This document shows, piece by piece, positions 1-6,664 of a stretch of 6,664 nt of DNA. Every line of letters starts with the position of its first letter. Position 1 is the stretch's first letter. The stretch is taken from positions 1 through 6,664 of the forward strand of contig CAJJUC010000128.1 in NCBI GenBank assembly GCA_905195005.1, in the 5' to 3' direction. A program made the translations under genes and the position numbers. The stretch comes from an uncultured Eubacteriales bacterium. Lineage in GTDB: Bacteria; Bacillota; Clostridia; UMGS1883. The notes under the pieces were generated by a model. It was not told the origin of the DNA, ran no database searches, and was given only the letters and a program-made list of their open reading frames with translations.

Positions 1-3000
1 GTATCCAGATTGCACACACGCATCATCACGCAGCCCATGGTAACAAGCGGAGCCGTTGCAAAGCCGTATTCCTCTGCGCCGAGCATTGCCGCAATCGCAA
101 CGTCGCGCCCTGTCATCAGCTTTCCGTCCGTTTCTATCACAACATGCGAGCGCAAGCCGTTTTTCATAAGCGTTTGGTGCGTTTCCGCAAGACCGAGCTC
201 CCACGGAAGCCCCGCATTGTGAATGGAGCTTTTCGGAGCTGCGCCCGTGCCGCCGTCATAGCCGGAAATCAGGATAACGCCTGCGCCGGCTTTTGCAACG
301 CCTGCCGCAATTGTGCCGACGCCTGCCTCCGAAACAAGCTTAACGCTTATTCTTGCCTTTGTGTTCGCATTTTTAAGGTCATATATAAGCTGCGCAAGAT
401 CTTCAATCGAATATATATCGTGATGCGGCGGCGGTGAAATAAGCGCCACGCCCGGCGTTGAATAACGCGTTTTCGCAATCCACGGATAAACCTTTTTTCC
501 CGGAAGGTGACCGCCCTCGCCGGGCTTTGCGCCCTGCGCCATCTTAATCTGAATTTCCTTTGCGCTGAGCAGATATTCCTCCGTCACGCCGAAACGCCCC
601 GAAGCAACCTGCTTGATAGCGCTGCCGCAGTCCGAATAAAGCCGTGCCGGCAGCTCGCCGCCCTCGCCGGAGTTTGATTTTCCGCCGATTGCGTTCATTG
701 CGCGCGCCATACATTCGTGCGCCTCGCGCGAAATCGAGCCGTAGCTCATGGCGCCCGTTTTAAAGCGTTTCACGATTGAATCAACGCTTTCAACCTCGTC
801 AATCGGAATCGGCTCTGCTTTGTCAAAGGCAAATTCCAAAAGTCCGCGCAGCGTGTGCGGAGTGTTTTCGCTGTCAACCATATGCGAATATTCCTTGAAT
901 CTCGCATAATCGTCATTGCGCGTTGCTTCCTGAAGCGCGATAATCGTTTCGGGATTATACATATGGTCATCCTTGTCGCTTCCGCTTCTGAGCTTATGCG
1001 CGCCGGTGCTGTCGAGCGTTGTGTCAACGCCGAGTCCGAGCGGGTCAAATGCATGCGCATGGTGCCACATGTATCCGTCGTTTATTTCCTTAAGACCGAT
1101 TCCCTCAACAGGGCTTACAGTGTTTGTAAAATACTTGTCAATAACCGACTGCTTTATGCCTATCGCTTCGAATATCTGTGCGGACTGATATGACTGAAGC
1201 GTTGAAATACCCATTTTTGAAGCAATTTTAACTATTCCGTGCAGAATTGCATTGTTATAGTCGTTTATCGCAACATAGGGGTCTTTGTCAAGCATCCCCT
1301 TATCAACAAGCTCTTCGATTGCTTCATGCGCAAGATACGGATTTATTGCGCGCGCGCCGTAACCGAGCAGAAGCGCAAAATGGTGAACATCGCGCGGTTC
1401 TGCGCTTTCGAGAATAATCGAAACGGCAGTACGCTTTTTCGTTCTGATAAGATGCTGCTCCATTGCCGACACTGCCAGAAGCGACGGAATCGCCATATGG
1501 TTTTCGTCAACTCCGCGGTCGGAAAGGATGATAATATTCGCTCCGTTTTTATAAGCCTTGTCGCACTTTATGAAAAGCTGGTCAAGCGCCTTTTCAAGCG
1601 ACGTGTTCTTATAATAAAGGAGTGACACCGTTTCAACCTTGAAGCCTCCCTTTTTCATATTTCTGATTTTCAAAAGGTCAACGCTTGTTAAAATCGGGTT
1701 GTTTATCTGAAGCACGCGGCAGTTATCCGCTTTTTCTTTGAGCAGATTTCCGTCCGAACCGACATACACTGTCGTACTTGTGACAATTTCCTCGCGGATT
1801 GCGTCAATCGGAGGATTTGTTACCTGCGCAAATATCTGCTTGAAGTAATTGAACAGCGGCTGATGCTTGTCCGATAGCACCGCAAGCGGAATATCAACGC
1901 CCATTGCCGCGGTTCCCTCCGCACCGTTCTGTGCCATCGGCAGTATTGAATCCTTTATATCCTCATAGCTGTAGCCGAATGCGCGGTAAAGCCTGTCGCG
2001 CTGCTGCTGGGTATGAACCTCAACCTTTTTATTCGGAATCGGCAGCTCCTTAAGCGAAATAAGGTAACGGTCAATCCATTCTCCGTAGGGCTGACGCGCC
2101 GCGTATCCCTCCTTAAGCGTGCTGTCATCAATAACGCATCCGCGCACCGTATCGACAAGCAGCATTTTTCCGGGCTTCAGCCGCGATTTTTTCACAATCG
2201 TTTTCGGGTCGTAATCAAGAACGCCGACTTCGGAAGAAAGCAGCAGATGATCATCCTCCGTGATATAATAACGCGACGGGCGCAGTCCGTTTCTGTCAAG
2301 CGTTGCACCGACAATATCGCCGTCCGAGAACAAGATGGAGGCAGGACCGTCCCACGGTTCCATCATGGTTGCGTAATATTTATAGAAGTTTTTCTTGCTT
2401 TCCGACATGGACTTGATATTTGCCCACGGCTCGGGAATGGTTATCATCATCGCAAGCGGAAGCTCCATTCCGTTCATAACGAGGAACTCAATCGTGTTAT
2501 CAAGCATTGCCGAGTCAGATCCTTGTGCATTGATAACGGGGAAGATTTTGTCCATATCGTCGCCGAAAACATCGGAAAACATGGTTTCCTCGCGCGCTAA
2601 CATCCTGTCGGCATTTCCGCGGATTGTATTTATTTCACCGTTATGCAGAATAAACCTGTTCGGATGAGCTCTCTCCCAGCTGGGATTGGTATTGGTGGAA
2701 AAGCGCGAATGAACCATTGCGATTGCCGATTCGTAGTCAGGACTTTGCAAATCTCCGTAAAATGTGCGCAGCTGATTCACGAGAAACATTCCCTTATAGA
2801 CCACAGTTCTGCTTGAAAGCGAGCAAACGTAAGTTTTATCATCGCTCTGCTCAAAAACGCGGCGAAGCACATAGAGCTTTCTGTCAAAATCGATTCCGCG
2901 CGACACCCCTGCCGGACGCTTTACAAAGCCCTGTTCAATGCGGGGCATGCAGTCAAGCGCGCGCTTCCCGAGGATTTCGGAGCTGATGGGAACGCTTCTC

Positions 3001-3365
3001 CACCCGATAAACTCCATACCTTCCTTTTTCGTGATAAGCTCAAACATTTTCTTTGCCTGGTTTCTGAGCAGCGTGTCCTGCGGAAAGAAAAACATTCCTA
3101 TTCCGTAATCACGCTCCGCCCCGAGGTCAAAATCAGTATGCTTTGTGAAAAATTTGTGTGAAATCTGAAGCATGATACCAACACCGTCGCCTGTTTTTCC
3201 GTCGGCGTCCTTTCCGGCACGGTGCTCAAGCTTTTCAACTATTTTCAGTGCGTCGTCCACAACCTTGTAGCTCTTTATTCCCTTTATGCTGACAACTGCG
3301 CCTATTCCGCAGGCGTCATGCTCATAATTTTTGTTATAAAGTCCCGCCTGATGCGACTGTTCCAT
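1..3365 (-). CDS. gltB: Glutamate synthase (GOGAT) large subunit, 3' end missing
   Basis: GOGAT transfers the amide of glutamine to 2-oxoglutarate, giving two glutamates; it acts in the cytosol, normally with the GltD subunit. About 1121 codons are visible of roughly 1500 usual for the family. A short propeptide of 18 residues precedes Cys19 in the motif HDACGIG, the expected N-terminal nucleophile of the class II (Ntn) glutaminase domain (about residues 19-440). Further glutaminase motifs are HSRFSTNT, HNGEIN (oxyanion-hole Asn242-Gly243) and GSDSAMLDN (Asp284). A central domain follows, then the FMN-binding synthase domain from about residue 820, with MSYGSIS at 873-879, KPGEGGHLPG, SPPPHHD near 978-983 and GYDGGTGAAP near 1035-1044. 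The reading frame is open to the left edge and ends inside the Fe-S motif (Cys1112 and Cys1118 visible). The ATG at 3365 is chosen because GGGGTG lies 7 nt upstream; an in-frame ATG at 3380 has no such site. It lies 86 nt downstream of the Amt-PII gene and is probably co-transcribed. Dependence on NADPH, NADH or ferredoxin cannot be decided here. Confidence 0.97.
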   Translation of the reverse strand, partial: MEQSHQAGLYNKNYEHDACGIGAVVSIKGIKSYKVVDDALKIVEKLEHRAGKDADGKTGDGVGIMLQISHKFFTKHTDFDLGAERDYGIGMFFFPQDTLLRNQAKKMFELITKKEGMEFIGWRSVPISSEILGKRALDCMPRIEQGFVKRPAGVSRGIDFDRKLYVLRRVFEQSDDKTYVCSLSSRTVVYKGMFLVNQLRTFYGDLQSPDYESAIAMVHSRFSTNTNPSWERAHPNRFILHNGEINTIRGNADRMLAREETMFSDVFGDDMDKIFPVINAQGSDSAMLDNTIEFLVMNGMELPLAMMITIPEPWANIKSMSESKKNFYKYYATMMEPWDGPASILFSDGDIVGATLDRNGLRPSRYYITEDDHLLLSSEVGVLDYDPKTIVKKSRLKPGKMLLVDTVRGCVIDDSTLKEGYAARQPYGEWIDRYLISLKELPIPNKKVEVHTQQQRDRLYRAFGYSYEDIKDSILPMAQNGAEGTAAMGVDIPLAVLSDKHQPLFNYFKQIFAQVTNPPIDAIREEIVTSTTVYVGSDGNLLKEKADNCRVLQINNPILTSVDLLKIRNMKKGGFKVETVSLLYYKNTSLEKALDQLFIKCDKAYKNGANIIILSDRGVDENHMAIPSLLAVSAMEQHLIRTKKRTAVSIILESAEPRDVHHFALLLGYGARAINPYLAHEAIEELVDKGMLDKDPYVAINDYNNAILHGIVKIASKMGISTLQSYQSAQIFEAIGIKQSVIDKYFTNTVSPVEGIGLKEINDGYMWHHAHAFDPLGLGVDTTLDSTGAHKLRSGSDKDDHMYNPETIIALQEATRNDDYARFKEYSHMVDSENTPHTLRGLLEFAFDKAEPIPIDEVESVDSIVKRFKTGAMSYGSISREAHECMARAMNAIGGKSNSGEGGELPARLYSDCGSAIKQVASGRFGVTEEYLLSAKEIQIKMAQGAKPGEGGHLPGKKVYPWIAKTRYSTPGVALISPPPHHDIYSIEDLAQLIYDLKNANTKARISVKLVSEAGVGTIAAGVAKAGAGVILISGYDGGTGAAPKSSIHNAGLPWELGLAETHQTLMKNGLRSHVVIETDGKLMTGRDVAIAAMLGAEEYGFATAPLVTMGCVMMRVCNLD

Positions 3366-3372
3366 AAAATTA

Positions 3373-3378
3373 CACCCC
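3373..3378 (-). promoter_or_regulatory. Ribosome binding site of gltB
   Basis: GGGGTG on the minus strand, 7 nt before the ATG at 3365. It decides between two in-frame ATGs: the one at 3380 overlaps this site and has only an A-rich stretch upstream, so the downstream ATG is preferred. Confidence 0.7.
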
Positions 3379-3406
3379 ATAGTATTTTTTTCAAATCAGA
3401 GTGCAT

Positions 3407-3435
3407 TTCCGCCCATCCGAAAACGGAGGGCGGAA
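3407..3435 (-). promoter_or_regulatory. Strong intergenic RNA hairpin between the Amt-PII gene and gltB
   Basis: In the transcript, an 8-bp perfect inverted repeat (TTCCGCCC / GGGCGGAA) is extended by TCCG / CGGA across one bulged base and closed by a UUUU tetraloop. This gives a 12-bp, GC-rich stem. It starts 16 nt after the stop codon of the transporter gene. No U-run follows on the minus strand (the next bases are AUGCACUCUGAUUUG), so it does not look like a standard intrinsic terminator. It may protect the 3' end of the upstream message, mark a processing site, or attenuate read-through into gltB. The structure is directly visible; the role is inferred. Confidence 0.6.
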
Positions 3436-3451
3436 TTGCCTGCTTATTGTT

Positions 3452-5194
3452 TTATTCAACGTCCTGAAGCGCGTCATAGCCTTCTTCACCGGTACGAACC
3501 TTTACAACATTTTCAACATCGTAAACAAATATCTTACCGTCGCCTATATGACCCGTATACAGAACCTTCTTCGCTGTTTCGATAACGGCTCTTACAGGAA
3601 CCTTGCTTACCACAATGTCAACCTGAACCTTGGGAAGCAGATTTGTTTCAACCGGAACACCTCTGTAATATTCTGGCTTGCCTTTCTGCTGTCCGCAGCC
3701 CATAACGTGAGCAACCGTCATACCTGTGATACCGAGCTTCATCATTGCATTTTTAAGGCTTTCGAATTTAGACTCTTTGCAGATTATCTGAACCTTTGTA
3801 TACTTATCGCTGCCAAGCTTAACTTCTCTTGCCTTTGCAGGTTCGGATTCAACCGTCACAGCCTTTGATACGGGAACATCTCCCATCGGCTCGCCGTAGT
3901 AATCCGCAGCCGTTGTGTCGGGTTCCATTGCATATCCTGCATATGCCGTCAGCAAGCCATGCTCGGAAATATCAAGACCTGCAATTTCATCCTCGGCGTT
4001 TGCACGAAGACCGATTGTCTTTTTAATAATAACAAACACAATTGTTATCATGACGGCAACATATGCGATAACCGAGAACACGCCGAGCGCCTGAATGCCG
4101 AGGAATTTAAGGCCTCCGCCGTAGAACAGACCTTTCATAACGGGGAGCGTTCCGTCAGCTTCGGGAACGCCGCCCGTTGAAAACAAGCCGAGCAGAATTG
4201 TCCCGATTGAGCCGCACACACCATGCACCGAAATCGCGCCGACAGGGTCATCGATTTTTGCAACCTTATCAAAAAACTCAACTGCAAGAACAATCACGAT
4301 ACCAAATATAACGCCCATGATTGCCGCGCCGAGCGGACTTACCGTGTCACACCCTGCCGTTATTCCGACAAGACCTGCAAGCGCTGCGTTATATGTCATT
4401 GAAACATCCGGCTTACCGTAACGAATCCATGTGAATATAAGCGTCACGCAGCATGCAACGGCAGCAGCAAGGTTAGTGTTGAAAAATATCAGTCCGGCAC
4501 GCGTTACCTGTGCGTCAGAATCCATTCCGACAGTGGACGCGCCGTTGAATCCGAACCAGCAGAACCAAAGGATGAATACGCCGAGCGCCGCAACCGTTAT
4601 GTTGTGACCGAGGATAGCTTTCGGCTTGCCGTCTTTTCCGTATTTTCCGATACGCGGTCCGAGGATTGCGGCTCCGATAAGTGCGCACACACCGCCGACC
4701 ATATGTACTGCCGTAGAGCCTGCGAAGTCATGGAAGCCGAGCTGTGCAAGCCAGCCGCCGCCCCAAATCCAGTGACCGGAAATCGGGTAGATAAACAGTG
4801 AAATACATGCGGAATAAATGCAGTATGCGCTGAATTTCGTACGCTCTGCCATAGCTCCGGAAACGATTGTTGCGGAGGTTGCGCAGAACACCGTCTGAAA
4901 GATTGCATATGCCCAAAGCGGAACACCCGCCGGAAGAATTGAACCGTAATCCTTCATTATCAGCGGATCAATCCATCCGAACAGCGCCGTTCCCGTGCCA
5001 AACATAACGCCGAAGCCGAACAGCCAGAAGCACGGAGTACCTATACAGAAATCCATAAGATTCTTCATCAGAATATTACCCGTGTTTTTTGCTCTTGTGA
5101 AGCCCGCCTCACACATTGAAAATCCTGCCTGCATAAAGAATACCAACGCTGCACCGAGCAGCACCCATATAGTGTTAACAGCACTGAAAGTCAT
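3452..5194 (-). CDS. Ammonium transporter with C-terminal fused PII (GlnB/GlnK-type) domain
   Basis: A trimeric inner-membrane ammonium channel joined to its own PII regulator; 580 residues against about 400-430 for a plain Amt and 112 for a PII. Numbering is from the ATG at 5194. Residues 1-400 form the Amt domain with about 11 membrane helices, starting directly with a hydrophobic helix. Pore residues align with E. coli AmtB: Phe103 and Phe216 (gate), Asp156 and His164 (motif DFAGSTAVH), Trp213 and Ser220 (WFGFNGAS), and His324 (VHGVCG). The cytoplasmic tail GLDISEHG and a roughly 45-residue polar linker lead to a complete PII domain from about 466, with GITGMTV, GQQKG, LPK, GDGKIF and RTGEE. 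Gln503 and Lys522 (2-oxoglutarate), and Lys554 and Arg567 (ATP), are kept. The uridylylated Tyr51 position is Val515, while Tyr46 and Arg47 equivalents are kept (Tyr510, Arg511). GGAG 8 nt upstream selects this ATG; the GTG at 5203, which would add three residues, overlaps that site. It begins 21 nt after glnN. Confidence 0.97.
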   Translation of the reverse strand: MTFSAVNTIWVLLGAALVFFMQAGFSMCEAGFTRAKNTGNILMKNLMDFCIGTPCFWLFGFGVMFGTGTALFGWIDPLIMKDYGSILPAGVPLWAYAIFQTVFCATSATIVSGAMAERTKFSAYCIYSACISLFIYPISGHWIWGGGWLAQLGFHDFAGSTAVHMVGGVCALIGAAILGPRIGKYGKDGKPKAILGHNITVAALGVFILWFCWFGFNGASTVGMDSDAQVTRAGLIFFNTNLAAAVACCVTLIFTWIRYGKPDVSMTYNAALAGLVGITAGCDTVSPLGAAIMGVIFGIVIVLAVEFFDKVAKIDDPVGAISVHGVCGSIGTILLGLFSTGGVPEADGTLPVMKGLFYGGGLKFLGIQALGVFSVIAYVAVMITIVFVIIKKTIGLRANAEDEIAGLDISEHGLLTAYAGYAMEPDTTAADYYGEPMGDVPVSKAVTVESEPAKAREVKLGSDKYTKVQIICKESKFESLKNAMMKLGITGMTVAHVMGCGQQKGKPEYYRGVPVETNLLPKVQVDIVVSKVPVRAVIETAKKVLYTGHIGDGKIFVYDVENVVKVRTGEEGYDALQDVE

Positions 5195-5200
5195 TTTAAT

Positions 5201-5206
5201 CACTCC
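5201..5206 (-). promoter_or_regulatory. Ribosome binding site of the Amt-PII gene
   Basis: GGAGTG on the minus strand, with the GGAG core 8 nt before the ATG at 5194. The last three bases are themselves an in-frame GTG (5203-5201), which could be mis-called as the start. Because that GTG lies within the Shine-Dalgarno sequence, it is unlikely to be used. The whole gap between glnN and this gene is 21 nt and holds nothing else. Confidence 0.75.
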
Positions 5207-5215
5207 AATTTAAAG

Positions 5216-6664
5216 TTATCTTACTCCGAAAAGAAGATCGCCGTAGCTCGGGTAAGGCCAGAACTCTCTGTCCGTTATAACCTCAAGCTCATCTGCCGTA
5301 ATTCTCAGCTCGTTCATGTCGGAGAATACTGTGTTTCTGTAATATTTAGCTTCCTTTTCCGCGTCGTCGGAATAGGAAACAACATTCACAAGCGCTTTTT
5401 CGAGAGCCTGCGTTTTCTCATAGCAAAGGTCAAGCAGCGAGGAAGCTTTTTCGATTATCTTTTCCTCATATCCGCAGCTTACATTGGGAAGCGCCTGCTT
5501 CTTCGCAACAACCGTTTCGCTCAGCTTTTTGATGAAGGCAGACACTGACGGCATGATATCCTTATTTGCCATATCAACCATCGTAAGCGCTTCAATGTTT
5601 ATAACCTTGCAGTAGTTTTCAAGCATAATCTCAAGTCTTGAACGGATTTCAATCTCCGAATAAACCTTGTGCGTTTCGAACAGCTTAATGTTCTTTTCCT
5701 TAACCAGATAAGGCAGGCAGTCGGGCGTTGTTTTCAGGTTGAGAAGTCCGCGCTTTTCAGCCTCCTTGATCCATGCGTCGTCATAACCGTTGCCGTTGAA
5801 TATGATTCTCTTATGGTCCTTTATTGTTCTCTTTATAAGCTGATGCAGCGCCGCTTCGAAATCGGAAGCGCCCTCAAGCTCATCGGCATACTGACGAAGG
5901 CTTTCCGCAACCGCCGTGTTAAGAACAACGTTCGTATCGGAAATCGAAGCTGTTGAACCGAGCATTCTGAACTCAAACTTATTTCCCGTAAATGCAAACG
6001 GGCTTGTTCTGTTACGGTCGGTTGTATCTTTGGGGAATCTCGGAATTACGTGTACGCCGATTTTCATCTGAACCTTTTCACGCGCGTCATAAGCCTGACC
6101 TGTTTCAATCGCTTCGAGAATGTCGCTCAATTCTTCACCGAGGAACATCGAAACAACTGCCGGCGGCGCTTCGTTCGCACCGAGCCGGTGGTCGTTTCCT
6201 GCGCTTGCAACAGCAATTCTGAGCAAATCCTGATAATCGTCAACCGCCTTGATAACCGAGCAAAGGAAAAGCAGGAACTGCGCGTTTTCGTACGGTGTTT
6301 CGCCGGGGTCGAGAAGGTTTTTGCCCGTGTTTGTGGACATTGACCAGTTATTATGCTTACCGCTTCCGTTCACGCCTGCAAACGGTTTTTCGTGAAGCAG
6401 GCAAACAAGACCGTGACGCTTCGCAACCTTCTGAAGCATTTCCATTGTAAGCTGGTTATGGTCGGTTGCAATATTCGTTGTTGTGAATATCGGTGCGAGC
6501 TCGTGCTGTGCCGGTGCAACCTCGTTATGCTCCGTCTTTGCGAGAATTCCGAGCTGCCAAAGCTCTTCGTTAAGATCCTCCATGAACTCGGCAACACGTG
6601 TTTTGATTGTTCCGAAATAGTGATCCTCAAGCTCCTGACCCTTAGGCGGCTTTGCACCAAAAAG
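5216..6664 (-). CDS. glnN: Type III glutamine synthetase, 5' end missing
   Basis: Glutamine synthetase makes glutamine from glutamate, ammonium and ATP in the cytosol. The visible part is 482 residues plus a TAA stop, against about 700-730 for the GSIII family, so roughly the N-terminal third lies beyond the right edge. The frame is open through 6664; the ATG at 6583 is an internal methionine, because clear GSIII sequence (KPPKGQELEDHYFG) precedes it. Catalytic motifs, numbered from the first visible residue, are NEVAPAQHELAP (47-58), GVNGSGKHNNWS (97-108), HRLGANEAPPA (159-169) and DRNRTSPFAFTGNKFEFR (216-233), with metal- and substrate-binding Glu, His and Arg residues in the GSIII pattern, not the GSI pattern. 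The remaining part to FGVR at the C-terminus is the helical GSIII tail region. The known GSIII fold is a double-hexamer dodecamer. No adenylylation motif is apparent. It lies 21 nt upstream of the ammonium transporter gene, so the two are almost surely co-transcribed. Confidence 0.97.
   Translation of the reverse strand, partial: LFGAKPPKGQELEDHYFGTIKTRVAEFMEDLNEELWQLGILAKTEHNEVAPAQHELAPIFTTTNIATDHNQLTMEMLQKVAKRHGLVCLLHEKPFAGVNGSGKHNNWSMSTNTGKNLLDPGETPYENAQFLLFLCSVIKAVDDYQDLLRIAVASAGNDHRLGANEAPPAVVSMFLGEELSDILEAIETGQAYDAREKVQMKIGVHVIPRFPKDTTDRNRTSPFAFTGNKFEFRMLGSTASISDTNVVLNTAVAESLRQYADELEGASDFEAALHQLIKRTIKDHKRIIFNGNGYDDAWIKEAEKRGLLNLKTTPDCLPYLVKEKNIKLFETHKVYSEIEIRSRLEIMLENYCKVINIEALTMVDMANKDIMPSVSAFIKKLSETVVAKKQALPNVSCGYEEKIIEKASSLLDLCYEKTQALEKALVNVVSYSDDAEKEAKYYRNTVFSDMNELRITADELEVITDREFWPYPSYGDLLFGVR

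Noticed and set aside
2013..2600. Plus-strand open frame of 195 codons opposite gltB, and similar plus-strand frames at 1239-1625 and 144-437
   Set aside because: They lie entirely antisense to a strongly conserved gltB frame. Their products are Arg/Cys/His-rich with no recognisable motif, as expected for codon-bias shadows.
3366..3380. Longer gltB start at the in-frame ATG at 3380
   Set aside because: It would add Met-Gly-Cys-Asn-Phe, but it overlaps the GGGGTG site that fits the ATG at 3365 and has no ribosome binding site of its own.
3381..3400. Possible promoter for gltB (TTGAAA and TACTAT just upstream of the RBS)
   Set aside because: The two hexamers are only about 4 nt apart instead of about 17, and a start site downstream of TACTAT would fall within or after the Shine-Dalgarno sequence.
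3401..3868. Plus-strand frame of 155 codons covering the gap and the PII domain
   Set aside because: It is antisense to the conserved PII coding sequence, has no Shine-Dalgarno site that I can see, and its translation has no recognisable features.
4597..4926. Minus-strand frame of 109 codons inside the transporter gene
   Set aside because: It is an out-of-frame shadow on the same strand within the Amt domain, whose own frame carries all expected pore residues.
5216..6583. Reading the glutamine synthetase as a complete 455-residue protein starting at the ATG at 6583
   Set aside because: A length near 450 resembles GSI, but the motifs are of GSIII type and conserved coding sequence continues upstream of that ATG to the window edge, so the gene is a cut GSIII.

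Overview
The window is one strand-consistent stretch of a bacterial chromosome that encodes the core of ammonium uptake and assimilation. All real genes are on the minus strand, so transcription runs from right to left: a type III glutamine synthetase (glnN, 5' end cut by the right edge), an ammonium transporter fused at its C-terminus to a PII signalling domain, and the large subunit of glutamate synthase (gltB, 3' end cut by the left edge). The organism is most likely an anaerobic Firmicute of the class Clostridia (Ruminococcus/Oscillospiraceae-like). This rests on the pairing of a GSIII enzyme with an Amt-PII fusion and a bacterial-type GOGAT, the G-rich Shine-Dalgarno sequences and the moderate GC content. 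No rRNA or marker gene is present to prove it.

Region by region (minus-strand order): 6664-5216 holds the C-terminal two thirds of GSIII. A 21-nt gap carrying only a Shine-Dalgarno sequence follows. 5194-3452 is the Amt-PII fusion (580 codons from the ATG selected by the RBS). An 86-nt gap with a strong hairpin and the gltB RBS follows. 3365-1 is gltB, open to the left edge and stopping in the middle of its [3Fe-4S] cysteine motif. The expected next gene beyond the left edge is gltD (small subunit), but that is outside the window.

Functionally, the transporter brings in ammonium, GSIII fixes it onto glutamate to give glutamine, and GOGAT transfers the glutamine amide to 2-oxoglutarate to give two glutamates. 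The PII domain tethered to the transporter should read the ATP/ADP and 2-oxoglutarate state and open or close the channel in cis. It lacks the uridylylated tyrosine of enterobacterial PII but keeps the T-loop arginine that plugs AmtB. This fusion is the most interesting item in the window, although Amt-PII fusions as a class are already known. I saw no mobile element, CRISPR array, tRNA/rRNA or unknown gene, and no evidence of an undescribed system.
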